In this document: positions 21,375-34,023 of the stretch, in pieces
Layout of the letters: every line of letters begins with the position of its first letter
How positions within the stretch are numbered: position 1 is the first letter of the stretch
Origin: Neoechinorhynchus agilis
Taxonomy: Eukaryota; Acanthocephala
Assembly (NCBI GenBank): GCA_051530055.1
Contig: CM121341.1
Span: forward strand, 5,890,001-5,954,000
Direction of reading: 5' to 3'
Length of the DNA: 64,000 nt
The notes under the pieces: generated by a model
What the model saw: only the letters and a program-made list of their open reading frames with translations
Database searches by the model: none
What the model was told of the DNA's origin: nothing
Program-made: the position numbers and the translations under genes

Positions 21375-22880
21375 ATGAATATATTTCGACTGATTGAATC
21401 CAAGTTAAGTAGCGTTTTTACCCTGGAGCATTCCAAATGTCGACTACAAATGACGTCATCGTACCCGGAAGAATTACAAAAGAGTTTTTGTCGGACGATT
21501 ACAATGTGGGTGCGTTTTCCGAATGTTTTGTTACCCTCAAAATGGATGCTTGCAACCGAGTGATTTGAAGAAGCTTCATCCTTATTTGTTCCATCCTACG
21601 GACAAGAAGATCCGTTCGAATACTATTGGATACATGCGTGCTTGTATGCATTCGGATCCCAACTATTCGCAAGAACTTGAATCTTTCTTGAATTTGCTGG
21701 AAACAAATAGGAATGATGAGAAATGTGTTTTGGAGTTCGTTCGTGCTCTTGGTCTCATTTTGGAGCCGTTAATGAAGAACAACAATAGAGCGGATACACT
21801 GACTGCGGCTGCCAAACAAATTGGATTGGATTCGTGGATTGTTGATGTTAGACATAGCGTTGTCCATCGACCTCAGTTACCACCAATGAACATCATTAAA
21901 ATGGCCATCGATCGATTGACTTCTTGGTTAAAGATTAATTTCTACGATGTTGTCATGAACTACGACGATGCTTCTGCTCCAAATTTAAATTCACATTGAA
22001 CATTTTGTTGTTAAAGAGCAAAATATTCAGTGTTATAAATGACGCCTACGGTGATTATGAGAATCAGGGTTCATTTGACTCCAGTCTCCAATGTGAGTTG
22101 ATCAAATATGCGACTCATTTGGGTGAAAATGTTCAAGTTGAACTAAAAAAAGCGGATTCGGTGTTAGTTTGCGACGCTATGCTCAGTATCAAAGTTTTCG
22201 TGTGGCTCAAAAGAAAGCAACACCTCAAGGATTCCAAGTTGTCTCTTGTAGATAACTTTAGTGCATTGATCGACGATCTATCAAGGCATAATTCAAGGTT
22301 TCTTCATATACTGATCGATAGAGTTCTTCTTTTGTTCACCTTAAATCACTATTGCTCTCCCGATCACTTGGCGGCCTCTATACAATTACTCACATGGATC
22401 GTCGACCATCGAAGTGATGGATTTTTATGCCGACAACTTTTAAGTTCATTCAATGCTCTCATCAATAGCGATGGTGATCGTTTGTCATTAAAGGTCAAGC
22501 CAACCGCTGACTTATTGACGATAGTACAAAAAGTCATGAAACGATGCGATCCTCAATCTGTGGACGTAAAAGACATTGCCGAACGATTTTTTCAGAGCGA
22601 ATCGAAGTGTACTGATGAGCATAGAAAAGGAATAGTTACTTTGATTGACTCAAAGGACGAGCAATTCGTTCATGATGGTGACGAGGGATGTTGGTTTGTT
22701 CCTCGAGGACCAATCGTGGACGACGATGACCAAGACGACGGCAGTGATTTTAGCGACAAAAAAGAAAAGAAACGAGTGTTCAAAAATGCTCAAAGTAACC
22801 TCAATCCGGAAAATATGTCTTTTGCGAAATGCTTTCTTGACGATTACCGCAAAGGATGCGATAAATTGTTTGTACTCTAA
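21375..22880 (+). CDS. LAS1L: LAS1-like ribosome biogenesis endonuclease
   Basis: The segment 21523-21999 has the Las1 domain: a run of helical sequence ending in IGLDSWIVDVRHSVVHRPQLP, corresponding to the family's IPxWIVDLRHxxTHxxLP HEPN motif with the catalytic R-x4-H pattern (RHSVVH). The downstream part to 22880 is a long alpha-helical region. It ends with an acidic tract (DDDDQDDGSDFSDKKEKK) and a CWFVPRGP stretch like the C-terminal LAS1 motif. Las1 cleaves ITS2 during 60S maturation with the kinase Grc3/NOL9. Parts in different frames near 21515 and 21950-22015 imply short introns (an acceptor candidate is TTGTTGTTAAAG near 22014). The exact start is unresolved. Confidence 0.75.
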
Positions 22881-23000
22881 AGATCGGTTGTTTTTGCTTA
22901 AAAATCAACATTATTGCCCAATAAAACCAATTTGAACTATTTTTCTGGCGCGCGCGCTCATTATCGGTTATTTATATATCAGCTGCTGCTGCTCCTCCCT

Positions 23001-26000
23001 CTAACGGTTTTCATTGGCTTCATTTTCGCATACTTTTGCTAGTATTCGGTCCATGAGATGTGCAAGATCGTTCAGATGAGGTCCTCCGAAACATGGAGAG
23101 CACTGAGAAGTCTCTGATCCGGTCCTGAACCTAACTTTAACGTTTTGAGACCTACACGCTGACATGTGCCGCTTGGTCCTTCTTTTTTTTGGAGGTGGCA
23201 TTCTCCTCAATACCAAGAAGCGAAGTATGTCAGACAGTGATACGATGCCGATAACGCAGTAGTCGTGGTCCACGCAAACCAGTCGGTGAACTCTAGCATT
23301 GACCAACTTCTCTAAGACACTGAAAATGTTGTCGGATTTTGTACAAGTGTGCAGAATATCGTGCATTCCACGTTCCATCAATGCGTTCCCAATCGGCTTT
23401 CCGAGATCGTGAAATGACTGCTGGGCCGCCAAATGAATTACATCAAATCGACTGTAAATGTCCACCAAACGAAACTTCTTCTTTCCGTCAAAGTCCCTTG
23501 TTTCTATCACAGGAAGCGCACTGACCCTCGAATCAATGAACATACAAAGCACTTGGTATATCGTCAAATCAGCCGTGATCTGTACAACAACAACAATGGG
23601 GACGCGTGTTGGGCCCAGGAGCCTAGTGGTGCGCGTTCAGAATGCCTGTCGCTGGATTCCACAGGGGAGAGTTGCGAGGCTGCTGGAAGCACAGGAATCA
23701 GGCTTGAGATCGAACATCGACCTCAGATCAATTCGAGTGCGGATGAGAGCCTCACAAGTGTGTGAGTTTGAGAAAGTTCCCAAAAAGAACGATAAAAGAT
23801 CCCAAAGACATGCCGTAAGGATAAGGAAGCAAAAACAAAAGCGCGTTCAAAATGTGCTCGATCGCTAGTTCAAATCCACTGGTCGCTGGATTCCACAGGG
23901 GAGAGTTGCGAGGCTGCTGGAAGCACAGGAATCAGGTTTGAGATCGAACATCGACCTCAGATCAATTCGAGTGCGGATGAGAGCCTCACAAGTGTGTGAG
24001 TTTGAGAAAGTTCCCAAAAAGAACGATAAAAGATCCCAAAGACATGCCGTAAGGATAAGGAAGCAAAAACAAAAGCGCGTTCAAAATGTGCTCGATCGCT
24101 AGTTCAAATCCACTGGTCGCTGGATTCCACAGGGGAGAGTTGCGAGGCTGCTGGAAGCATAGGAATCAGGTTTGAGATCGAACATCGACCTCAGATCAAT
24201 TCGAGTGCGGATGAGAGCCTCACAAGTGTGTGAGTTTGAGAAAGTTCCCAAAAAGAACGATAAAAGATCCCAAAGACATGCCGTAAGGATAAGGAAGCAA
24301 AAACAAAAGCGCGTTCAAAATGTGCTCGATCGCTAGTTCAAATCCACTGGTCGCTGGATTCCACAGGGGAGAGTTGCGAGGCTGCTGGAAGCATAGGAAT
24401 CAGGCTTGAGATCGAACATCGACCTCAGATCAATTCGAGTGCGGATGAGAGCTTCCCAAGTGTGTGAGTTTGAGAAAGAAGCTCAAAAAAAAGATATGCA
24501 GTGATGCCATGAGTGTAAGCGATTTACGGCGATCCAAAATCGGAATTACGAATTCTATTTTTTAGACACGCGAAAAAAATAGGAAAAAAAGGTGTCATCT
24601 TACCATTTGTACATTTTCAAACGTTCCAATGTTCGCCTTCTCCAATGCTGTCTTCAAATATTTTGGCTGAGGTAAATCATTTATCTAAAGACGAAGTTAG
24701 CTTCGAAGCACATTTGTTAACTCTCTCTCACATATACGAATAAAAAGTGTAAAAGTCGTTTATGGCTGATTATTCCAAGAGCGTTGCCTGTTTCGGGATC
24801 AATGACTAGTAGACGTCGAATGGACCGATTCAATAGTTTACAGATCGCATCAAAAAGACTAGCAAACATTTAAAAATTGATTTTAAGACGTGTTTTATAC
24901 CTGTCATCCGGTCCGATGGACACAAGTGGATTATCGTTCGTCGCAGAAGACTGTCTCCATTCGTAAATGGTTTGAATATCAAAATGTTTTCCGATGGAAC
25001 CCTTTTGTGTGTGTGTGTTGATTGCAACAAATACATTTCTGTATTGAAAACCTACCGATTCTTGATCATGATAATGAGTAAGGGCCATGATGTAGTCGGT
25101 TATCGTCAACATTCCTACAAATCTCTGTCTGTCCGAATTAAATATACAAGCAGCTCGGACGCCGTTATATAGCAAAGCATAGAAAGCCTTTTTGAGCTAA
25201 ACCATTTTTGTGTCCGACCGCTGTTTTTGTCATTAGAGGAAAAAACTAACCCCTAAATTATCGGTAAAAACCACTAATTTTGACGACTTTGGCAGTATTT
25301 GGTAGCACGTATGCGATTTCATGAATTGCCTATATATCTCTTGATCATCTAAATAAGACACAAGAGACCTTTAACGAAACTAAACACTATTAAACTTACG
25401 AAAAACTTGTAGAATGTCATCAGCGACATCAATGTCAGCCGCAACACCTTTCTAATTATTTTTTTAAATTGAACTATAGAAGATTATGAGCAAATGATTG
25501 GCGAACGTACTGGTGGTGCTTTGTATATAAACCGCATTATACCCGGAGCTGAAGCTTTGAGTTGATCAGGGGAGACTTGTGATAGATTTGAAATGTACGG
25601 TGATTGAGACGATAGCGCTGAAACTAAAAAAAACTAAAACGTTATCAGATCAACGTGAGAGTTTTTTACGGGCGGGGCGAACCTATGAACCTGGAGTTTG
25701 TTATATTCACCGGTTGTTGAGAACAATTCGCTATTGCACTCTAAAGTGATTCAAAATTATTCGTATGATCTAAACAAAACTGCGCTTGCAAAACAAACAA
25801 CAAAGGGGCCAACTTTCATCGTCAAGTACACGACGAATGCTAATATATCAACAAAATCGCATTTATTCCTCTAATAAATTTAGAAGTAGCACGTTTAATA
25901 ACTTAATATAAAGAGCTTTATTTATTGAAAAATGAAACTGCTCATGATTGTTGTGTAGTGGCGACAAAAATTATGTAAATTTATTGAATCGATATTTCGG

Positions 26001-27473
26001 CTCAATCCACATAATTTTTGTCGCCACTACAATAAAGACGGAAGGCCATTTTACATCGTTTACAAACTTAGAACAACGGATTCAACTCAGCTAACTGTTT
26101 TCTGTTGTCATACAAAACATTTTAATCTATAGATATTAGAAAACAACTCCGATTCATTTCTTGATGAGAACTTAATCCACTTGATAAAGATGGATCGCTC
26201 CCTTTTTAAAGGATTTCAAACTTTGATTCATGCTATCCTTTTATATCAATGTGTGGTGGCCTTTTATCACACACACACGGCTGATGATTTTCCTTGGGCA
26301 CACAGCCCACCGATTTGGTTGAGAGAAGTAATTCAAAACTCAAAACCCGGATGATTCATCGATATTAAGTAATTTTATTCGCTTCCCTGAACCAAATCGA
26401 TGGGCTGTGTGCCCAAGGAAAATCATCAGCCGTGTGTGTGTGATAAAAGGCCACCACACATTGATAAAAGTTACCGGCTGGCCAATCTTCATTAAAATAT
26501 TCTATATACATAACAATAGCCATAAACTCTTTCTGGTGACTTAGATAAACAACGGAGCATTTTCCTTGTAAAGGAGTGTGAAACTTCTCGAATACCCAAG
26601 TCGATGACTTACTTGAAATTCCTCGATTTTTCCAGGGGATATTTTTGCACATAAGATATCGTTAACACCGGGAACAATTCGTCGTTTTTTCCTCGTGGCA
26701 TCACCAGAGGAACTTTCATCCTGTGAGCAATCAGTAGTGGTAGAAACGGAATCGCCACTGGTCACATAAACTTCTTTTATTGCTTTAAGACTGGTCAGTT
26801 CGAGTGATCCCGTAGTCGTCGTCGGTGCTGCTGCTGCATTGACGAAAGTTTCCTGCTGTTTTTGATGTAGGTTCTCAACCTTCACTCCATTAAGAGCCCT
26901 CACCATATCTTTTCTATCAAGTGGAACCAAATTAACGCTCTCATGTTTTTGAAGAGGATGAAAAGTTAGCAATTTGCTTCTGAGTCCGCCGCTTACTGTA
27001 ACATAGTAAGCAGAATCAGGCGAAAGCATACTATCTAGCATACTGATCGAAGGTGGTGCAACGGGGCTATTAGATCGTCGGCGTTGTGGATCAACTGTGG
27101 AGCTAACATCCCGATTGCTTCGTTTCATTTTTGATCTATGCCGTCTGATTAGAAGTCTCTTAAGCAGGCTCTGATCGTTTTGACCATCAGACGCGTCCGA
27201 TATCGATTTAGATCTCGTTCTATCGGAATTTCGTGTTCTATCCATAATTCCGAGCTTCAATCCATCCACTGCCGGTCTAACTCGTTTATTCCACACGCGC
27301 TGAAGAATATTGCCACCACTGATTGGCGCTTGGTTCGTCGACAAATTCTCATCTTCCTCCTCTTCCTCCTCCTCCTCGTCAGACACATCGATGCTCTTAG
27401 AACGAAAATAAGCCATCCGGAACAATCGCGATCGCTTTGGCGACGAGTCCGCATCGCGGTGCGGTGATTCCAT
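23001..27473 (-). CDS. PRKAG: AMP-activated protein kinase gamma subunit, long isoform
   Basis: Likely exons with GT..AG ends: 27473-26613, 25617-25511, 25451-25400, 25348-25251, 25196-25056, 25001-24901, 24858-24738, 24684-24604 and 23579-23001. Exons 2-9 join in one open frame. Exon 1 ends in a phase that does not fit exon 2, so one more small exon or another donor is needed. Four CBS repeats are recognisable: FMKSHTCYQILPKSSKLVVF, GVRAACIFNSDRQRFVGMLTITDYI, RRLLVIDPETGNALGIISHKR and VHRLVCVDHDYCVIGIVSLSDIL. The adenine nucleotides AMP, ADP and ATP bind between these repeats and so regulate the kinase. The first exon is a ~287-residue Ser/Arg-rich extension with an acidic run, as in PRKAG2-type long forms. 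Introns hold hairpins and a SINE-derived array. Confidence 0.92.
23617..24475 (+). repeat. SINE-derived tandem array, ~235-bp unit, about 3.6 copies
   Basis: The landmark TCGCTGGATTCCACAGG recurs at about 23648, 23883, 24118 and 24352. The first copy is preceded by GGGCCCAGGAGCCTAGTGG, an A-box-like start, and the body matches the tRNA-derived SINE at 55640-55880 (GCGAGGCTGCTGGAAG, GAGATCG). The array lies in the last intron of the AMPK gamma gene, antisense to it. Confidence 0.88.
25955..26030. repeat. Hairpin with 22-bp arms in AMPK gamma intron
   Basis: The arms 25955-25976 (GTAGTGGCGACAAAAATTAT...) and 26009-26030 are exact reverse complements. The loop carries GATATTTCGGCTCAATC, similar to ATATTTCGTCCAATC in the 44-45 kb cluster. 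Confidence 0.85.
26245..26465. repeat. Long hairpin with ~76-bp arms in AMPK gamma intron
   Basis: The arms 26245-26320 and 26390-26465 are near-perfect reverse complements and contain a CA/GT run, TTGGGCACACAGCCCACCGA and a TTTGGTT edge. The inner part GGCACACAGCC-ACCGA is shared with the hairpin at 30967-31115, so the two form one family. Confidence 0.9.
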
Positions 27474-28656
27474 TTTGTCTAAAACTAAAGAAGACTTACC
27501 TTAATACCGACATGAGCAGCGCTTAAAAACCGAGAAACGCGAGAAGGGAGCCGTACGCAAAATAGTCATCAAAGAGGAGGAGCATTGTATAGTCAAGCAA
27601 AAACACGGGGTTTCTTGTGAAGAAAGAGTGTTATACGTAAAATAACTCACGTAATAACCTCATTTTGACAGTGTGAAGATCAAACTTAAAAGCTTTAGTG
27701 TCCTACAAAATGTTGAGACGAAAGGAGTTCAGAATACCCGATAAGACCATCGGTGCTACTAAAAATTGATGCTCAAACGGAAGCGAAAACGGCTCCTGCC
27801 GACAAATGGTCGTGAATTACAAAAAAATTCGTTAACGATTTTTTTACTATGCCTTTTTAAAGTGACTAAAATGGCATTGTCACTTTGCGTTAGCGCAAAA
27901 ACAACCCGTCTCGAGCTATTTTGAGACAGCCGAAAAGCTCTAAAACATTACTCACACAATGTATTGATTTCTACTCGAACTATGCATCAATTCCCATGCT
28001 AGTTAACATCATCCAAAGTCAACCTTCTCAAGGGTACCAAAATAACCTTTCTTTTTTCTGGATTATAGAGGCTTTTCAATGGGAATTCATTTGTTTCCTT
28101 TGATACTGTGGTCTAGTTTATGACAAAAAACAGTCATTGTTCCAATCAATATCGGGCAAAAAGACGGGGCAGAATTAGGCACTAGAAGATTGCGTTGTCG
28201 ATAAGAGTGCATTTGCACTATAAATGAGGATAAAAAGACGGTGTAAATAAAAAAAGCGAAATGGATAATTATGACTAGAAATTGATGATTATCTGAAAAG
28301 ATGGGATAAAAGGGCAAGGAGAAATTTAAGACCGTTTCTAAGAAAATCATTAACCGCATAGTTTATCATTTGATCAACTGACAATGTCTTTTGGAAGAAC
28401 AACTAAAAATGAGTTATGTTGCTAACGGTGTACGCATCTGTTTCCTTCGTCTCTCTCTTGCAATGAACGATTCGATAAATTAGTTTCGAACCAAATTTAA
28501 AGTTCGATTCAAACATTCCACCATCATGATTTGGCACGTTTGTTTCTCGAATTTTTATCAGGCATAGAATCATATAAACGCGTTCGGGTTATCGACCAGA
28601 GCAGCACGTAGCGCTCCAGGAGTCTTGTGAGGGGATGTCTTACAGATTAGATTCAA
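27474..28656. other. Intergenic between AMPK gamma and SLC46-like gene
   Basis: This is the promoter region of two divergent genes. The short open stretches (27921-28103, 28087-28359) are not convincing as coding. Confidence 0.45.
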
Positions 28657-30177
28657 ATGCAGAGCAAAAATCATTACAATCTATGTTTGTTTGTATTCCT
28701 TTACGTCCTTACAACGATTGTCTACATTATTTGCGAGGAGATGCTCATTTATGAACAGATTGCAAGCAGACCCCTGTCGAACGTTCAACGAGATGCAGCC
28801 AAGTTCCAACTCCATCAGGACGTCTGTCTAACGATTCCAGCGATCCTGGTGCTAGTGATCTTTGCCAATCACTCAATTAATCTGAAATTGCTCGTTATCA
28901 TTAGCTTAGGCGCCCGTATAGTGAGCGCATTATGCAGCCTTCTAACAGCATACCACCAACTTCTTCCATTAGAAAGCCTAGTTACGCTCTGTTGTCTTCG
29001 TGGTACTCTTGTTCCTTCCGTTCATTTGTTCGCTGCAATCATCGGCCATGTAACCAAACACTCAAAAATCTACGATCGATCCATGAACCTCGGTCTAATT
29101 GAAGGTGCCATCTTGCTCGGATCCGGATGTGGTTATATCGTGGCGGGAGTAATCACCACGTTCTGTAATCCTAATAAAACTACAACTCCTTTTACTATCG
29201 TTCTTACCTTATATTGCTTCTCTGGCCTTTTGGTAATAAAGACAATTGAAAACAAAGAGCCAATAGCCATCAAACAACCAGGACTACGATCGTTAATGAT
29301 TCCGTCGATCATTTTGCACAAGAACGGTCAAATGATTGACGGAGATAAATGACGCTTTCAACGAAGGCGACAAGCCATCGATACCTTACTTACTCTATTT
29401 TACAGCTATGGCTCATGCACTGCTAAAATCCGGATACGCTTCTATAATTTATCTTTACCTGCGAAGAAATCCACTTAATTTTAGTCAAATAGAGTATTGA
29501 AGGACTACTGTCAAGGTTAGATGAAACTCATTTGGAAAAAGATCAAGTTTAGTTAAAATAGAAATGATTACGAATCGTTGGAAATCTCGAATAATGAGGT
29601 TATGGGCCCCCGAATCTTTAAAAGACAGTAGCTCTAGTACGGTTCGTTCCGTTCCCTTAAATCTTTATTCGCAGCGATTGGCTTGATAATTATGCTACCT
29701 TGGCTTCGTCGTAACCAAATTGACGAACTTTCTGTAGCGCTTGTAACAAACGTTGCCGTTGGTGTTCTATATGCTATTGGATCAACGAGTAGACCAGCGA
29801 TATCCATCATCCCATTTGTCGGTATGCTATCTGAGCTTACAATTGTTTCTGTTAGACATCGTTTGGCGTCTATTTATCATCCAAACATTCATCAGTCCAT
29901 CTTTAATTTCTTAGCTATACTTGAAACATGCAGTGTTCTGCTGGGAACATTCATCTTTACCGGCCTATATTCCATTTTGCCATCCACAAAAGTATGGACG
30001 CTTTTCCTAGCTGGATCGCTATTAGTATCTACGATCCTTGCAATGACGATATGTAACGGCAAAAAAGCTAAGTTAGATGATGTATCTTCGGACGATTTTT
30101 CAAATCAGAATTGTTATCGGATACACTACGAGAGTACTGATAATTTCTACTATTTAACCGACCACATCCTATTTTAG
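28657..30177 (+). CDS. Major facilitator transporter, SLC46 (folate/haem transporter)-like, multi-exon
   Basis: The first exon (28657 to about 29345) encodes several transmembrane segments with a luminal N-terminal loop and MNLGLIEGAILLGSGCGYIVAGVIT. This resembles the TM4-5 region of SLC46 carriers (IGVLEAxxxLGxxxGxxxxG). A middle exon follows an acceptor TTTTACAG or lies just upstream at about 29380-29505 (PYLLYFTAMAHALLKSGYASIIYLYLRRNPLNFS). The last exon, 29683-30177, has further hydrophobic segments and a polar tail. The whole suggests 10-12 transmembrane segments. SLC46 members move folates, cyclic dinucleotides or related organic anions with protons; the substrate is not predictable here. 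Exon junctions between 29345 and 29683 are unresolved. Confidence 0.7.
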
Positions 30178-30966
30178 TAATCGAATATAAGACGATTTTT
30201 TGTAGCTGCCTTGATTGAGAGAACAAAGAACCCTTTTATACCGGCACGTTCATTCTGAGATTTGCTGACTTACAATGTAAACATTGCACATAAAAACATT
30301 TAAGATTGTCACATTATGCCGAAAACGAAATAGGCAAGACTTATTCGATCGGACCAAATAGTGGTGACATAAAGATACACAATTCGCAATCGGTAAAGGG
30401 ATTTTCATACATGCGATATGGATTTTCGCGTTTCCTTCTAAACGCATCCAATCTTGACCTCATTAAATTTCCGTTCTCGCAAATTGTTCCTTAACGAATC
30501 AACGCCTCGCTGAGCCACGTATTCCCTAAATAAACTAAAACTACTATCGAAAGTTACAACATAAATGACGGGTTGTCATAAAATGAATAGGGAATTTGGA
30601 AACCCTTTTTTACAGATTTTGAGCAAATTCGTAGATATTTTTGAACCTATTTGCCAATTCAACATTTTTACAATTCATCTACTAATCGATCTTGCAACAA
30701 TACAATGAGCACCAGGCAAAATCGATAGCAAAAATCGCAGTATAAGTTTCTGGCTTCATATTGAGTGTCTGCAGTTATCAATGCCTTCAAACAAAATCGA
30801 AATAATTTGAGAACTAATTGAAAATTTTGATGTTCAATCCAGTCGTGAGTTCTTGGAATCACATGCGAATTTCTGACTGGACAATAATCCTTTGTTTGAA
30901 GTATCGATAGTAAGTGGGGATTTTTTATTATCTAAAGTTGTGATTAAATCTTATAAAGTTTTCTGA
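30178..30966. other. Intergenic, no gene seen
   Basis: AT-rich. Open stretches on both strands are short and unremarkable. Confidence 0.4.
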
Positions 30967-31115
30967 ACATCCCTTACTTGGCTTTTTTGGTTTTAGGCAC
31001 ACAGCCAACCGAAATCTTGGACCAGGGAAGTGATTTAAGCGATTCAATCACTTCCCTAAAGCAAGATGTCGGTTGGATGTGTGTCCAAAAAGGAAAAAGC
31101 TGAGTAAGGGATGTT
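30967..31115. repeat. Imperfect hairpin, same family as 26245-26465
   Basis: The arms start AACATCCCTTACT and end AGTAAGGGATGTT. Inside are GGCACACAGCCAACCGA and its imperfect complement TCGGTTGGATGTGTGTCC. The arms are more diverged than in the AMPK intron copy, so this insertion is probably older. Confidence 0.8.
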
Positions 31116-32445
31116 CCATCATTTAATTCATATAACCGACTTGACAGTAGACATAAGAAAATTAAATCTCATGGTCCGGGGGGTCAACATAAGTTGTTGT
31201 TTTTTCGAAAATTTGCACATGGTTGGGTTTTTGTGATGCAAAAATCTTTATTCTATAGCTTTCACTGTCTTACATTTTAATCGGCAATTGCGTGTAAGTT
31301 ATTTAAGAACTTTACTGTAATAAATTTAGCATTAAAGCAGCTCGCTCAAGTGTCCATTTAAAAATAAAACTTCGATTTTATGTTGGGATGAGTGATTGGC
31401 AATATGAGAAACGAGTTGAGAATTGATGTGAAGCAGCCATTTGTATAGGAATTACTTGTTTCGGTAAAGAAAAAGTTGTGGAAGGACAGGGTGATTGTTT
31501 TTTATGGGTTTTCGGGCACCGATAGAGGTCTACATAGTCAAAGATCAATTATGCGGCTAAAACATGAACTATTTCACAAAATTGTAGTTACAGAAAGACT
31601 TTTAAATTTCGTAGGTGTGTAGAACTTTAAAAATAATAATTTTTACTGCGCCATCAACGGCATTCTAATCAATTTCTCTTTTTTAGATTCAGATTACGAC
31701 TATTGTGCCCGTCGTTTTGACCACAACACCGCAGAATCTATTAAATCGGTTTAAATGAAGTTAAGATTTTTAAAGTTCACTACAATACTTACAAAAGTGG
31801 TTAATCACTTCTTAGAAGAGAGAGTCATGGACGCCGAAGTTGGTTTAATAGTTCTTCGCCATTGTAAGAACGATGGCCTATAAATGCAAACGACACTGTC
31901 TCACATGCAATCGATATACTGACTTTTTTGATGAACATCGTCCACATGGATAATATTTTCCGCTTTTTTTGTACCATTGACATCCAATCGTTTGATCTGA
32001 AAACGAGTTCGGTCTAGAAATAACAATTATAGAAAATCCCATCGGGATGGTAAATTTCGATAGCCACAATTCAAGATCTTATATATTTTCCTAACCAAGA
32101 CGCGTCCGAATGTTTCGAAGTTAGCACGAAATATATATGAGTTTACATTGTTTTGTTTTTAAACATTCGGTTATATTTGTAGAGTGATCAAACACGACAA
32201 GTTTATTACCCTTAAACCCTCCTAGATTTGGCGGGCGACCCAAAAGATGGTTAAGTTCTTAAAAGCATAACCGTAATCTATTTTTTTGACCAAGTTTTTC
32301 CTTATTTCTTATTGATCCAGTGCACCTTAAAATAAAATTCCTAAATTGCAGTCGCTCAAAGAATTTCCTTGTCGAAAACACCCACAAATACTCATCACTC
32401 TGAATAAACAGTTATAATGCGCCAAAAAGTTGAAATATTATTTGT
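31116..32445. other. Mostly unassigned; one exon-like segment on the minus strand
   Basis: On the minus strand around 32000-31902, an acceptor TTTTCAG is followed by an open segment reading IKRLDVNGTKKAENIIHVDD... and a GTGAGA donor. This looks like an internal exon, but I could not link it to a family or to other exons. The rest shows nothing recognisable. Confidence 0.3.
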
Positions 32446-34023
32446 TCAGTGCAATGAGCTGGAAATTGAATCTAGCAATGAGTCTGTTTCGCCAATTGTT
32501 TTTGCCTTTTCAATAAGACAGTCGTAAATCTTCTTTAGAGGAATTCGTTGAAGTTTTCGATAGAAAACCGTAATTCTATTGGCCAAATGGTTATCATGAA
32601 ACGTACAGTAGACGATATTTCGGCGACATATTGATGCAGCAATGACCTGGATCAGGAATTTCAGATCTACATCGCTCCCAAAAGCACCACATCCCCAATT
32701 ACCCGTAGCGACTGCATTCACTGGATTATTCTGGAACTTGGGAGACGTCATAAACCCACAAACGGCCTTTATAATCTCCCGGTCAATTTTGGACTTTGCG
32801 TATTGACTGAATTTTGAACGTGAATAATTTAGAAATGACATCGGCGACGTCTTTCAGTTTTTCTCCATTTTCGTCGGTTCATTTGATAAAGAATCGATAG
32901 CGGTGTGATTGACCATAAACCGATTTTTGGCATCCTTAGGAATTGATGTATCCAACGACCTACCAATATATCGGAAGCTGCGCGAATACCCTAAGGTCGA
33001 AGCGAATTTTCTGGCACCAGTTATATGGATGCACTCGTTGTCCGTCATTGGGAAATTAAAGAGAATGGAAGTGAGCAACTCTGGAGCTCGACAGAACATG
33101 ATCTCTTCTTGGACACATCCGCTTCGAAGAACACCGCCTCCAATGTTACGGTTGGCGAAATCGATTTGGACACAGGAAACAAAGCGTTCAATTAAAGCAT
33201 CTGACGTTAACAGAACCTTAGCGATGAGCTCACATCTCGATACCATATTCTGGACATCGAATTCTCTATTTCCATTCGTCAGATTCGCTCTGTAAAACGT
33301 TATTGAATAGTTGAGTTTGTCGGGATTTTCGATTTGGTACACGAAATAGTCAAGAATGCTGGCTAGTTTGTTGGACAGATACGATTCACTCAGAAGTTTA
33401 AGGAGACTAAGGTGATTTGCGTTTCGCCGAAAACCTTCACACAAATAATGAGTTTCATCATTGAGTGTGTTAAAGAAAGCGTGAGTAAGAAGACAGAGGC
33501 ACTGTCGAGCCGATAGTGTTAGAGCAATGTTTGAGGCCGGGTATAATGAAGGAATACGTTTTCCTGGACCAAATAACGCTGCGCCTTCAAGTGCCACATC
33601 AACCATTTTAGGCACAATGGTACAATAGAAATACCTTTCACTTGGAATTATGTTCCTGAACTGCAGTAGAGAAACAGCACTTTTAAGACCATCCAAATCA
33701 CCGATGCCCACTTGCATTAAGTCCTTATAGAAGTTGAGAAGGTAACAAACGGGCGACAAAGTGCTAGTGCTCATGAGATTTAGCTTTAGACTGATTAGAA
33801 GATTAGTCAAGTAATTGTATGCGTCCAACTCCATCCATGGCATCATCATCATCATTGAACATGGCACTTCGTAGTTGGTACTTTGAACGGTCAAGTCAAT
33901 GTTGATCGCATTCCCGTCAATCTTAAAAGGACACTCTGCACAACTGAACAAACTAAGCAGCATCTCGACCTGGGACATGTAATCGGCAGGGACGTCGTCC
34001 ATGATTGTTATATTCGTCGACAT
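32446..34023 (-). CDS. PARG: Poly(ADP-ribose) glycohydrolase
   Basis: The 34023-32854 part carries the PARG catalytic macrodomain signature: VQIDFANRNIGGGVLRSG followed by CVQEE, that is GGG-x(n)-QEE with the catalytic glutamate pair. ECIHITGARKFASTLGYSRSFRY follows. The 32841-32446 part continues with FSQYAKSKIDREIIKAVCGF and AVATGNWGCGAFGSDVDLKFLIQ, the C-terminal PARG block. PARG hydrolyses poly(ADP-ribose) after PARP signalling. The two parts are in different frames and overlap the junction at about 32841-32880, with no obvious intron. A tiny intron, frameshift or sequencing error is needed. The protein is about 520 residues and lacks the long regulatory N terminus of vertebrate PARG. Confidence 0.92.
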
